Counted from the stretch's first letter, positions 1 through 10,964 are shown. The stretch is 64,000 nt of DNA from Zygnema cylindricum (GCA_037447655.1 JBBHKE010001694.1:248001-312000); one strand, 5' to 3'. The notes: generated by a model not told the origin, from the sequence alone. Program-made: numbers and translations.

Positions 1-49
1 GAAAAAAAGGTAAACAGAGCATGAGAGGAGGTAAGAGAAAATCCCTCAC

Positions 50-526
50 CATCAACCTTCCCGACGAGCCCTCGTCTTCATCCAGCGGTTCCTGTGCTTC
101 TGTGCTGCCATTTGTCATTTCAGCACTTGATGACGCTCCCAAAATGGACAAAAGTGACTTATCATCCTGTGAGCTTTCCCTTCCAACCTCCAGATTACTG
201 CTGCCTCCACTGTCTTCATCCGAGTATTGCCCCTCTGGTTCTCTCCCCTTCACAGACCGTTCCTTTTCTACATGTCCAAACCTAAGAAGAGCCTCCTTTG
301 TCAAATAAACCGAAGCGGGATCCGCTGACGGCAACGCTAATTCAGGTGGAAGATCCGTAAGAAGACGCTCCTCAGCATCCACATCAGGGATCACTTCTTC
401 CGGAAGCTCTGCGGCGTCTTCTAGTGGACTTCGATCGGAATAAGACGAAAGCGCTGCTTTGGCTCTATCGAGGCGCACTTCAAGTTGAGTGAGCATCTCA
501 TCTTCTCGTCTTTTCTGGCTCGAGGA
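50..526 (-). CDS. Predicted host-gene exon 2 (internal exon, unknown protein)
   Basis: On the minus strand a pyrimidine-rich tract ending GTGTGCAG (534-527) is followed by an open frame from 526 to a GT donor (ATG|GTGAGG) at 50/49. The exon is 477 bp, exactly 159 codons, so it is phase 0 at both ends and joins exon 1 without a frame change. The peptide starts SSSQKRREDEMLTQLEVRL, a charged and probably helical or coiled-coil start, and then becomes acidic and Ser/Glu/Asp-rich with the look of a disordered regulatory region. I do not recognise the family. The frame also stays open to the window edge, so the donor is inferred, and further exons should lie to the left. No transposon motif is present, which favours a host gene. 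Confidence 0.5.
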
Positions 527-2137
527 CTGCACACAAAAACGAAGGTATCTCATATGAAGAGTCAAATTTTTGGACAGACGTGCATAAATCAGCCTGATTG
601 ATGCCTTCCTTGCAAAGAACGAGGTTTGTGGCCAATTTCCTAAGTCTTTCCTTTTGACAAAAGAGTTTAAAGAGGACTGAAGAGGATAGAAAGCACAGAA
701 CAGACACAGTTGATGTGAGAACCCTAAGGCTATACATTACCAGTCATGATCTACAAAAAGCGTGTGATTTCGTCTGGTATTGAATACCACTAACCTACAC
801 TTACGATTACCATGAAGACAAACAATGGTAAAAAATGCTGAAAGTGAGAAAGTAAACTTGAGTCTCTGCAGAAAAAGCTTCATGCTTCCAAGGCTGAAAT
901 TCAGTGAACCACAGACTGCAGAAAAAAGAACAGAAACCGTTTTGGTAACTGACTCAACAACGGATCGAAAGTACATTAACTGAAACAAGCACATGGAATT
1001 CGATGCATTCTTGAAATTAGGGCTGTAAAAAATTTAACAACCGAATAAGACAAAGATTACCAGGAAAATGTGAAACAAAGTTGAACAAAACTGTCATGCA
1101 TCAAAACTGAGTTTCTGGTTTCAAACATCTTTATGTAAAAAAGTTTACGGATTCCATGACTGTAAAACCTACATCCTGTTCATGTCCGTTCACAGCTTTT
1201 GTTTCCAGTAACAAACTACATCGACAAAAGTCCAAACTCCATAAGCTACAAAAAAACACAGAAACCATAAAGAAATGCCTGGATCTTCTAGGTTTCCCTA
1301 AAAGAAAAACTTAATAAAACAGAATAGGTTGAAATTAGCAGCGAGTGTAAGATGCCGAACTTCATATGGTATTCCCTCTTTAACTGAAAAAAACGACTAA
1401 GGTAAAAAAAAAAAGCCGTTTTCTTTATTAAACAAAGATCTTGGATTCATTTCGGGACAGTAAAGGTTTACAGCATCAAATGTTGCTTCTTTTTTAAGAA
1501 ATAGGTGGAGATGAAAGCTTTTACGTTCGCAATTTTTTTAACAAAACGACAGAATGAGGAACAAAAACACAAAAAGCCATTTGTCACGGAAATAGCAATT
1601 GAGCTCTCGAGACCATCAGACTGCCTTCAACGGCCAACAACTTTCCGGACAGTTCTATGTTGTCCAGTTCCGTGCTGTACGGAAACCTCCACAATTCCGT
1701 TCTAAAACCCTACTTCTCATCGAGTCCTCGTCGCTCAAGCAAAAACCTGGCGCCATCCCGTCCTTCTGCTGATGTCATCATGTGCAGATCTCTACTCGAG
1801 CATGCGCGGAGAGATGGCTGAGATACATATGCTGACGTCATCTCACCATGGCTAAACATGGAGGCTGCTGATCTCACGAATGCCGTCAGCTTCTGATGGC
1901 GTCAGCATTGTCAAGTCATCTGATGCTCGCGTCATATTGAAATGACAGTGACGTCACCGGGATCAAGTCAGACATGGACACTTATCTTCTAAGACTGTCA
2001 GCTCCCTCTCCCTCCTTCTCCCTCTCTCTCTCCTCCATCTAGCCTCTCCCTCTCCTCTCCCTTTCCTCTTGCTCTCCCCTCACCCTTTCCCTCCCCTCCC
2101 TCTCCTCCCAACCTCCTCTCCCTCTCCTCCCACGCAC
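527..2137 (-). other. Predicted intron between exons 2 and 1
   Basis: The interval is bounded on the minus strand by a donor AAAAAG|GTGCGT at 2138/2137 and an acceptor TTGTGTGCAG at 527. It is AT-rich on its left two thirds, with stops in all frames and only short spurious frames. About 1700-2040 holds CT-rich sequence and several TGACGTCA-like words. I see no additional exon with convincing borders, but a short one cannot be excluded. Confidence 0.4.
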
Positions 2138-3427
2138 CTTTTTCCACTTGATCCACCTCCACGACCAGTCTCTCTTCGTCCTCCCTCTCCTCTCCTCCGC
2201 CATGGCGTCCTCTCTCTCCTCCATCCCCCCCGAACTCAAACTGCCCTCGTCCAACCTCCCCATCTCACTCTGGACGTGGAGCTCCGCCATAAGCCCCAAG
2301 AAATCCCCCGTCACTCCCTTCCCCCGTCCCTTCCTCTCTCCCCCTCCCTCCCCCCCTCCCCCTCTCGGCGAAACCTTCCCTGCCACCCCTCTCTCCTTCT
2401 TCCCTCCCCCCTTCTCCTTGGGGGCCTTGGGGGGGCCCTTCATGGAATTGACCGGATACCAAACCTCCGCGAGAGGACTAGGGGGGCCCCCTCTCCCTCC
2501 CCCTCCCTCTCCCCCCCCTGGGGCTCTAAAGGATGACCCTAACCCCTCCGCCCCTCCCCCCACCCATATGGAACTCAAATTGTCATAACTCCCCCCCCCA
2601 TATCCCCCTCCGTATCCCCCTCCCCCCTTCTCTCTGAACCCCGACTCAAGCCCCCCTTTATCTCTCCCCGGGGTCACCACCGTTATCTCTCCCCCTCCCC
2701 CCCACCCTCCCCCCTCCCCCACCTGGCACGACAGCTTCGGCGATATTCTCATCCTTTCCCCTCCCTCCCCCCCTTGGAACGACAATCTCGGCGAAACCCT
2801 CGTCCTCTCCCCCCCCCCCCCTATACCTCCCACTCCCCTCCCCCTCCTCGTCCTCCAGCGGCCTCCACCCCTCCTCCAGCGACCCCACCACAAACCCCCC
2901 CCCACCCCCCCCGCTGCCCCCCCCGCTGCTCCCCCCGCTCCCCCCCCCCCCCGCCCAGACCCCCGCTGCCGAACCCCAGCAGCCTCGGCTTCGACCCCCC
3001 CCCCCCGACCCCCCTTGGCGCCCCCCGGGGGACTCCCCCCCCCCGAGGAGCCGCCGAGGCCGGGCGCGCTGCTGGGGGGGGGGGGGGGGGGGGTGGGGGG
3101 GGGGGGGGGGGGGAGGGAGGGGAGGGCGGGGGTGGGGGGGGGGGGGGGGCCGACGGAGCGGAGGGCTTCGGAGAAGCGGCCCCAGCGGCCGCTGGTGGAG
3201 GGGCCGAGGGAGGAGTCGCGAGGGGGGGGGGATTGGGTGGAGGCGCGGTCGAGGGGGTCGAGGGAGGGAGGGGAGGATTTGGAGGAGGAGGAGGAGGAGG
3301 AGTTGCGGCGCATACGGGAGGGGGGGGGTTGGGAGGAGGAGCGAGGGGAGGGGGCGGAGTGGATGGAGAGAGAGGCGAGAGTGCGGACGGGGACTTGGAG
3401 GCCGGGCTCGGTGGAGGGCTGCCCCAT
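2138..3427 (-). CDS. Predicted host-gene exon 1, Ser/Pro/Gly-rich N-terminal half of an unknown protein
   Basis: The minus-strand frame from an ATG at 3427 (context TCTCATGGG) is 1,290 bp, 430 codons, to the donor at 2138. The order is: a Ser/Pro-rich start with a poly-Ser tract (residues about 40-50), a segment containing RWGRFSEALRSVG (about 82-95), long poly-Pro (about 95-120), a large Gly/Arg-rich middle with GGYGGGYGGG repeats, then a charged tail with DFLGLMAELHVQSEMG before the splice. Family unknown. The ordered non-repetitive islands and the in-phase splice to exon 2 argue for a real gene. Runs of up to 20 or more G or C (for example 3073-3112) make the length and frame sensitive to assembly errors, and the opposite strand is also open, as expected for such composition. 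Confidence 0.45.
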
Positions 3428-3560
3428 GAGAGGGAAGGGAGAGAGCAGGGAGAGGGAGACAGAGGAGCGTTATTTAGGGGCAGGCGGGAGGAAAGGTGAA
3501 GGGAAGAGACGAGAAGGAGCGGACCGGAGTTCAGCGCAGGACAAGCGTCAAATCGGATGA
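3428..3560 (-). promoter_or_regulatory. Pyrimidine-rich leader upstream of the host-gene ATG
   Basis: Read on the minus strand this stretch is CT-rich (CTCCCTCTCCCTGCTCTC...), like the Y-patch or leader of many plant genes, and holds one TATA-like word (CCTAAATAAC, about 3478-3469). It lies immediately before the proposed start codon. Transcript ends cannot be placed from sequence. Confidence 0.25.
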
Positions 3561-4956
3561 GAATCGGACGGCAGAGGTCACATGGGGACGCCGACGTGGA
3601 AGAATAGGGAGAGAGAGGCGGGAGGGCAGGGAAGGGTGGGGAAGCGGTAGGCCAGGAAGGCGAGGGCCAGGGCGGGGCCAGACCCGTAGATGTTATGTGG
3701 ACGGAAGCGAAAGCGGTCGTTGTTCTCTCCGTGGCAAAGTGTACGGACGTGGGACGGTTCTGGCGAATAGGGAAGGAGGCGGAGAGATGAGCCCAACCGA
3801 CAACCGTCAGGCGCCAACGGTGGGTGACATTCGTCACGGGCGGAAAAGGTACATAAGTACGGTCACTGTACTGACGGTACACAATCCTTGGAACGCAGGA
3901 TTCGCAGACTGTTGACGGAGCCACAGGACAGATTCTCGTACGGTTTTTTTAAAAAAAATGTTTGAAGATCTCGTACGGAGTGGACGTCACCCAGCGCGGC
4001 CTATCCCGCGGGTCTTTTTTTGAGGCGGTCGGTGAGTACAGTACGGTAAAGTACAGTACGGTAATGCCATCCGCGCTGCCACGCTATTCTGGGTGCGAGG
4101 GTCTCAGAGTACGCGTCAAAATTTGCGAAATGGCTGTTGGAGCAATCTTAGGATGTTTTTCTCCGTAGCTTCTGATTCTCCGTACGGAATTACGACGGTC
4201 TAGGCCCCCGGCCGCCTCCCCTAGACGCACACGCTGGCAACGTTTTGTCCACTACTGTACTGTACTGTACTGTACTTTACTGTACTGTACAGTACTGTAC
4301 TGTACAGTACTGTAGCAGGCAACTAGGAAGACCGTACGTAGCCTCAACTTGGTCACGTGGGCTTACGAAATCGCATAAAGTACGACGGACGTCCATTCTG
4401 CAATGGGCGTACACATGCTGCAAAGGACAGTACCGTATCTGTTGGATGTACTTTTGTGCTTATCGAACAGGAAAACCACATAGATAAGCCTTTCGGCCGT
4501 GGTTCGTTGTCAGGAGCCGTCAATTTCGTTTCTGTCGTAAAAAACAATGTCGAGCGCAGTGCCGCAGTCGGCGACAATTTTTTTTTTGGACTGTTAACTT
4601 TTTAATTTACGCCAAATCTTATTCGGATACGATCGTGCTACGCGCGGAATCCGGCCGCACGATCATATGTACGGATCGGACGCACAAAAAGCAGACCAAT
4701 AAAACCCGGCAGAGCTGGACTGCTTGTCGTTCTGTGCCTGAAATAGTATTGCCTACAACCATATTAAAACCGAGAGACAGAGATATAAATATCTAACTTA
4801 AAGACTCGTCCGTACATTGTACTGCACAAGAATCGCCAAGAATTGCTAAAAAATCTTACGCGCGACTGAATCGAGGGTCCGAGGTTCTGTAGCTTTCCAC
4901 AAAACGACAAATCAAGAACCCAATTGATACGTCTGCGTCTTTGGTCACCGCTACAG
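3561..4956. other. GTAC-rich intergenic spacer with a GTACT microsatellite
   Basis: There is no gene I can support. GTACGG and related GTAC words recur many times. At 4250-4316 the sequence becomes an imperfect (GTACT)n/(GTACA)n array whose units include self-complementary GTACAGTAC words. The interval would contain the upstream promoter of the minus-strand host gene. Confidence 0.5.
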
Positions 4957-5159
4957 TACACCGTGAATCGTTATTAGCCTTATGTACGCTATATCGGCAC
5001 CCCAAAATTTTGACATTGATACCTTAAATATAATAAATTACACTATTTAAGAACGTGGACCATAATATGCCACGTCTTCTGGCACTAAATTAGAATGAAT
5101 GACACTAATTTTTTCTTTACACTAATAATTTCTATACGCTAATAACGATTCAAGGTGTA
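4957..5159. mobile_element. MITE, TA-flanked TIR family (copy 1, 203 bp)
   Basis: The left end TACACCGTGAATCGTTATTA is inverted at the right end as CTAATAACGATTCAAGGTGTA. The ends begin and finish with TA, which fits a TA target duplication of the Tc1/mariner type. The internal part is AT-rich and non-coding. Related ends occur at 7024, 7611, 52131, 56107, 57010, 57108 and 57288, so this is a repeat family, not chance. Confidence 0.75.
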
Positions 5160-5895
5160 ACTTCGCGCCAAATCAAAACGTTTCGTACAAAGTCAGCGTA
5201 CGAATTCTGTCCAATCAAACGGGCAAAACAAATGGACCAGAGGACGTCAGGAAGACCTCACCTTAGCGCTATTTTGGACTTTTCGTATGGCTGTACTTTA
5301 TGGATATTTTGGTTTGTCCTTTTGGAAGGCCGCGGCGACCGGTGCGTCGATTTCCTTTCGTTGATACGATCTACGGAAAGGCAATAAAGGATGAAGATTG
5401 GGACAAGTATTATGGATATGTGCGGACAAAATAGTAGCTGACGTGGACACCAACTGGCATTCAAAGTTTGCAGGTGGACTTGAGACGGTTCGGCAGTGGG
5501 GGATTTTTTTGTTTGAGCAGGAAAAGTTAAAAATTGGATTTTGAAAGTGGACAGATTGGAGTACGGTTTCGAGCAAGAAGCGGGTGCTGTGGTGTAATTT
5601 TTGGCGTGACTTTGAAACGCACATGGAACATCGCACGGTTTTAGTAACGAAAATCGCTTTTCTGATTTCGAATAGATCTCCAAACGTTGCAAAAACGTTC
5701 ACGCGATTGGTCCGTGAATTGCGCGACTGTAGATTTCCGCATGGTCACACGAATTTAGTGGTTCGAAGTCACTTCTGAGATTCGAATTCAAACCTGTATT
5801 TAGGTGAGATTTGGTAGAAAAGTCTGTATGCGAATAATCATAATAACTCGGGTCTCGTTTTCGTGGTTTGAGAATTGAGATTAAAGGTTTTCCAG
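5160..5895. other. Spacer, nothing recognised
   Basis: Mixed composition with short open frames on both strands (for example minus 5692-5258) that overlap one another and lack any motif I recognise. GTAC words continue. No repeat or RNA gene was seen. Confidence 0.4.
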
Positions 5896-5898
5896 TAA

Positions 5899-6617
5899 GG
5901 GTAGAATTTCATTAGGCGGTCCCAGTAAATGTACGGAAAATTCTACTGGCACCGTTTACTGGAAGACTATTCCATTTTGTCGGGCCAGTATGAAACCTTC
6001 GTCATTTATGATTGGCGCCACGTAGGTTAGAGTCCAGATTTTAAAAATCTTAAAGAAAATCTTCAAACGGAAAGTCAGAACGAAATATCTGTACGACCGG
6101 AGGTAGTTAATGATTCGTACGTAAAGTTTGCGGCCAGATTTTTGATTTTGAAAATGGAAATCAAAATTTCGAAACGGAATGCCAAAAAGATGCGGCAAAC
6201 TTTGAATGTCGGTGGATGTCTGACGGAGCGTGCGAAAATATTTTCGCCTCACCTGCATCCAGCGTGGCAGGCGGCACATGGCCTGTACGACGTGTAGACC
6301 TGTGATCGCTTGTTCAAAGCGGATATTTTTTTGCATTTCCACGTGTACCAATGGTACACGTCTAGTATCGTACAACTCTCCTCGCGAGGAGAGTATCGTC
6401 ACATTGGATGATGTGCGCGATTGCTTCGCGGATCTGAAAAAGTGGAATATCCAACGGCCAGGAATTACGCCTACATCATTGGAGCTTCCCGACAGCTTTC
6501 CAGTAACGATATTTCGTCTGACAACAAAAAATTTAGGGTACGAAATGGTACGAATATGTACGAAAACGTACGGCGTCCAGTAACGAACCACACTTTTCGT
6601 TTAATGGAATTCTACCC
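5899..6617. mobile_element. Candidate Harbinger/Tourist-type TIR element, 719 bp
   Basis: GGGTAGAATTTCATTA at 5899-5914 is matched in inverted orientation by TAATGGAATTCTACCC ending at 6617 (15 of 16 positions). Both ends are flanked by TAA (5896-5898 and 6618-6620), the 3-bp TWA duplication expected for PIF/Harbinger elements. A 211-codon minus-strand frame (6591-5956) fills most of the interior but shows no transposase DDE motif I can recognise, so it is not called as a gene. A perfect 18-bp palindrome centred on TCGCGA lies at 6376-6393. Confidence 0.45.
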
Positions 6618-6620
6618 TAA

Positions 6621-7023
6621 GGGTACATACAGATGTGTCAAAGAAATGGTTTTTTTCTGTCGCTTTCCTCAAGAAATGAATGCCAAACCGAGAACATCTT
6701 GTGCCGTACGCATACAGTGCATAAATCAAAGTACAAATTACGTCACCCTCAAAATTTGTACGTACATCAGATTGCCGTCGTCGCTTTTTCGGCCCACAAC
6801 GACGTCATGCCACGTCATTGTCAGAATCATCCACATCGACAGCCAGTTTGAAGCAAACGTGACAACAACCAACGAATAGAAAACGTCCTTAGCAGGTGTC
6901 ACACGATTTTAGCCGTTCAGCACAAGGACAAGAATAATTTTTTTTGCCCGTCGAGCGCATGTACGGGAAAAAAGTTGCAGGGGTATCGGACCTTTTCGTT
7001 CATGGGTCTTTGCAAAAGTCTAC
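6621..7023. other. Spacer, nothing recognised
   Basis: GTAC-bearing, non-coding interval between two TIR elements. The plus-strand frame 6421-6879 crosses the right TIR of the preceding element and is judged spurious. Confidence 0.35.
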
Positions 7024-7611
7024 TACACCGTGAATCGTTACTAGCGTTGATATATTATTAGTGTTGAAAAATAATTAGCGTTATTAACACTTATTACGAA
7101 TTTCATTTTTTTTGAAAAAAATGTTTAATACTAATTGATCATTAATTCTAATTTTGGTACAACAGATCTGCCATCAGGATCTTCACAGTAAAATAGGTAA
7201 AAGTGCAAAATCTGTCAAATCGTACACTGTCGCGTCCGATGACTCTAATTTTTTCATAACTCTAATTTGGGTGTTCGCGCGAATAATTATTACGCCACAC
7301 ATATCTTTACACTAAAATAGGTACGATCTTATTATGTCTCTTATTCTGAGCATGTTTTACATGCGATCGCGATTATTTTAATCCATGTTTCGTACTTTTT
7401 TACTTAATAAAGTACCGTTTTCTACGGGCAGACACATCCGTACACCACACTATTCAATAATATCATAAATTATAATTATGAACGCTAATTCTCTAGAACC
7501 GTAATTAACGTAAAGGAAAATTTAGTATTATCAATTCTATTTCGGGTTTTGGAATCAAAAATTGGGGGCGCCGATATAGAGTTCATAACGCTAATAATGA
7601 TTCGCGGTGTA
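7024..7611. mobile_element. MITE, same TA-flanked TIR family (copy 2, 588 bp)
   Basis: It starts TACACCGTGAATCGTTACTA and ends with the inverted form CTAATAATGATTCGCGGTGTA. The interior (about 7483-7555) matches the reverse complement of 56501-56565, which confirms family membership beyond the ends. Non-coding. A CT-rich microsatellite (CTCCCACTCC units) follows at 7612-7660. Confidence 0.75.
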
Positions 7612-7689
7612 CCATCCCCTCCCTCTCCCACTCCCTCTCCCACTCCCTCTCCCCAATACTCGCCCAAAACGAAACACAAAGTTTTGGTA

Positions 7690-9055
7690 TGAACTAAAAG
7701 AGCTCTAAAAAAAAAACCTGAATAGTATTCACGGATGTAGCTGAGGGGTCAAGATACAAAAAAAAACCTAAACAAAATAGTGAATCCATACAAGAAGGTC
7801 CATGATTAATGGCATCGACAATGCCACTAATAACCATGACATTGACAATGTCACAAAAAACCAGATGTCTACAACGTCATAGAAAACATGACGTACAAAC
7901 CTTCATTGTCACAAAAAGTTTGGGAAAAATATGGTGTGTCAACATACATACAAGCATTGTAGACATCTACAATCATCGCTAAATTAAAGTAACTATATTT
8001 TTTTGCACAAATGATGATTGCATCGTTACATACACTGAATGATTTTTGTGAAATCAACACAAATCAAATGTAACTCTATGGTCTCCTTTGCCCACAAAGT
8101 GTGCAGCTTATGTAAATCCTCTAAGATAATATTTGCCTTTTTGACTTTCCCACTGAATAGATGCCTCAAGTATTCTAACCAACCTCATCCCTGCGAGGAC
8201 GCGACTCCCTTAAGTCAGACACAAAAAGAATCTCTGGATTTGCTCCCTTGGGCAATAAGTTATGGCTAGCCAAAGATGGCCTATTTATACAAAGCACTCT
8301 TAGAGAGATGCACTCCCAAAAAACTTTTTAAGTCCTAAACCCTGGATACCTCTCTACACTCCCTACTACTGGCGTACCTAACCAATCAAGTGGCGTACCT
8401 AACCAATCAAGTGACTATACAGTACAAGGAGGTACAGTTGTTGTTGTACTTCTTGTATTGCCATGGTACGACATGGTTGTCCCACTGACTCCGTAAGTTC
8501 CTGAGCCATGGTTCCTCTCCGCGTAATATCCGCTATCCATTGATATTTGCCACGTGTCATCCGATGATGTTTCCTCCATAAACTGCAAAATTTTCACTCC
8601 GGTGCATCGGCTCCAATGTCAATCATCCGATCAAAAACCAACATTTAATCGTGTTCGTTTAAATAAATGGTGTTTCGTTCATTCTGTGCGTCTCCGTGAA
8701 TTTCGTGCATATGAGTTGATCCCATGAACACTCCGTTCCATAATCCGTTAAATGGAACACGTCGAGCTATACATCTTTAAATCTGTATCGTACCCTTTGT
8801 GTGTAGCGCTTCATAAAAACTTAGTGGATACGACAGAGGACTATTTTGAACGGCGGTTATCGTGTAGGACCTAAGATCAAATCTTTGTCTGACAGCTTGC
8901 CTTTTGCATAGGGCTATGCCTCCTACTCCTTTGGTCTGTTTAAAGCAACCATGGCTGACTTTAGTCTTCAGTGAGAATGATTAGTGAGAGGACATAAAAA
9001 CAATCCTTGCACAGATCGATAGAAGTAAAATTGTAAACAAATACCATTTTCAACA
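7690..9055 (-). repeat. Copia LTR, minus orientation (3' LTR of the adjoining fragment; left end uncertain)
   Basis: The LTR begins on the minus strand with TGTTGAAAATGG at 9055, directly after a purine-rich PPT and the end of the RNase H region. It has the shared copia-LTR landmarks: a CACTGAAG...CCATGG block (about 8950-8970), a GTAC-rich stretch (about 8410-8470), and the conserved block around 8190-8240 that resembles the 3' part of the other LTRs. The inner end is not defined because no PBS follows; 7690 is approximate. A 22-bp direct duplication sits at 8369-8412, and short GACAATGYCAC repeats at about 7815-7860. Confidence 0.6.
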
Positions 9056-9969
9056 CTCCCCTTATTTTCTAATCTACCTTTTGCTTACGTCCGCACTTCT
9101 CCCTACAAAAATTCAATTTGGGGAAAGGAACCGGCTTGGTCATCATGTCTGGTACCATCTCCTCATCTGGTATATATTCCAAACAGATGATTCTATTCTC
9201 TACTTTCTCCCTAAAAAACCTCAACTTGATATCCATGTGTTTTGCTTCGTAATGATGCTTTAGATTTGCTGCAATTGAAATTGCAACCTGATTATCACAA
9301 AATATTTTATGCCTTTTATTCTTCATATAACCAAGTTATTGAAGCAATGATTTCACCCACATCAATTCCTTCACGGCAGAACAAGAGGCCATATACTCAA
9401 CCTCCACGGTGGAATGAGCAATCAACTTTTGTTGCTTGCTGCTCCAACAGCAAACCCCATTCCCAACATACAACACATACCTAGATGTACACCTCCTCAT
9501 TGGAGCATCCCCACAACTGGCATCACTACAAGTGGTGATGTCAATATTACCCCCCCACAAATGCAGCCACAGATCTCTCGTTCCGATCAAGTACCTCATT
9601 ACCCTCTTTGTTGCTTCTCAATCTCTTTTCCTAAGGTCATTTAAACTCCTACTCAATATCCCATACAGTTGTCGCTATATTGGGCGGGGTACAGTTCATC
9701 AAATAGAAAAAGATACTGACTACTTGTCTGTACGGAATATTTCTCATAAATTCTCTTTCCTTAGGTCCTAACTCAGTATCAAGAATTACCACTCCCCATT
9801 CTGAGCTCCCCTCATTTACCTTCTTTAAATCCATTGGAGTCGTACAACTATTTGTTTTATCCATTTGAAATTTTGCAAGCATATTTCTGATTGCCTCATT
9901 TTGAGTTAGTCTAATTATTTTTTTCTCTTTGTCCCTATCAATTTGAGTTGGTTGATCAGAAAATAGATG
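9056..9969 (-). pseudogene. Copia pol fragment (RT end and RNase H), broken
   Basis: The minus strand carries, from right to left, the end of the copia reverse transcriptase (KKIIRLTQNEAIRNMLAKFQM), then MRYLIGTRDLWLHL, the RNase H signature ending EYMASCSAVKELMWVKSLL, and CDNQVAISIAANLKHH with the terminal DMMTKPVP motif. The frames are separated by a frameshift near 9600-9650 and a break near 9330. Everything upstream of about 9950 (gag, protease, integrase, most of RT) is missing, so this is a 3' fragment attached to its LTR. Confidence 0.8.
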
Positions 9970-9972
9970 CAT

Positions 9973-10196
9973 ATGTATACAAAAAAGGGAAGATGTTCAA
10001 TATTTTTAATGAGCTCGCAACACTTTTCATGGAGCTAGAGAGAGCTCGACAAGTTGAAACTAAAAAGATGAAGGTCAATTGCTTCCTTATAACGTAACCT
10101 GATGATTACGAGAATATAGTCGACTGTGTGTAGGACTTGTCAGACTCTAGGTGGATATGAAATTATGTGGTAGGGATGATTCTCATTCGAGAGAAT
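9973..10196 (+). pseudogene. Copia gag fragment, left half of a split gene (continues at 45982)
   Basis: The plus strand reads KGKMFNIFNELATLFMELE and, further on, KMKVNCFLI...YENIVDCVQDLSDS, aligned with the Gag of the copia at 36538-36735 (GGKMLDYCNDLCCLYIKME). It ends GMILIREN at the 5-bp AGAAT (10192-10196), where the large LTR array begins. The next codons of this gag are found 35.8 kb to the right, after AAAAT at 45977-45981. A TAA and a TAG are already present in the frame. Confidence 0.75.
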
Positions 10197-10964
10197 TGTT
10201 GAAATCACTAGATTTAAATTATATTTTCTAGGTTTGAATAGATTAAAATAAAAAGGAAAAACGTAGCCAGCTTGCTTTCACCTCCTCTCTCTAGCCCCAT
10301 ACTTGTCGTAGTTACTGAAAGAAAGAGAGGATGGTGTAGCCATGGCTACCTCAGGTCTATAACTAGGACTGAAAAGTGGCATAAGTCACTCTCAACAAAA
10401 AGGTGAGTCCAACAGGATTCGAACCTTCGACCGGCAGAGTGAGGCGTAGCCGTCAGCTCTAACGGGTCTGTCGTAGAAGTTTGTTGGACTACATAGGGTT
10501 TGAATTATATTAATACAGTGTTTAGGAACTCTAATCTGATTAACGAAATTATGGATGTAGAATATAAAGACTAGTTAAACTATCGTGCGAACATGAACAC
10601 GCACGAAACAAATGTACAAGACATTTGTTTCAACGGCTAGTATTGAAAGTATGTTTGGATCCAACGACACATATCATCGCCGAGATCCCGGAATGGCAGC
10701 TTTGGCGGTTTTGAGGTATGACTTCACCTGGTGCCACGTGGCAAAATAGCATTAGGAAGTGAGAATCTCGAAGAGCATGAGGACGAGTGCGAAGAAGACA
10801 CGCATCCACATAATGGCCTTGTCGTACCCATGCCATACAGAAAACACATCGGCCATAGTACCGTTCTGTAGTGTACAGTCTTATGATTGTAGCATACTTT
10901 AGTAGATAGGGGTTGTGGGAAGGGTTTAGGACTTCAAGAATTTAGGAGGTAGCCGCCTCTCTTG
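10197..10964 (+). repeat. LTR 1 of the copia array, first part (split by insertion)
   Basis: It starts TGTTGAAATCACTAGATTT and matches LTR 2 (27726-28725) and LTR 3 (44985-45976). It stops after GCCGCCTCTCTTG where a minus-strand copia is inserted, and resumes at 23102; together the pieces give about 1,000 bp like the other two LTRs. It contains an antisense tRNA-like module (10402-10476). Confidence 0.85.
10402..10476 (-). other. tRNA-like module with B-box inside an LTR, antisense to the element
   Basis: On the minus strand this segment contains GGTTCGAATCC, a perfect match to the RNA polymerase III B-box consensus, about 45 nt after a weak A-box-like stretch (TTAGAGCTGACGG). It ends in a GGACTCACC acceptor-like tail. 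Equivalent modules lie at the same place in LTR 2 (27932-28006) and LTR 3 (45190-45264). It is not called a functional tRNA because no clean cloverleaf was built by hand. Confidence 0.5.

Noticed and set aside
2774-3499. Plus-strand 241-codon frame and minus-strand 367-codon frame over the GC-rich region
   Set aside because: Homopolymer C/G tracts leave all frames open. Only the minus frame ending at 2138 contains non-repetitive stretches and a splice partner in phase.
5956-6591. 211-codon minus frame as a transposase gene
   Set aside because: No DDE/DDD signature or helix-turn-helix pattern could be seen; overlapping frames on the plus strand are similarly long. Kept only as a remark in the TIR element.
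7616-7660. CTCCC repeat as a regulatory Y-patch
   Set aside because: It is a simple-sequence tract next to a MITE end, with no gene in a position to use it.
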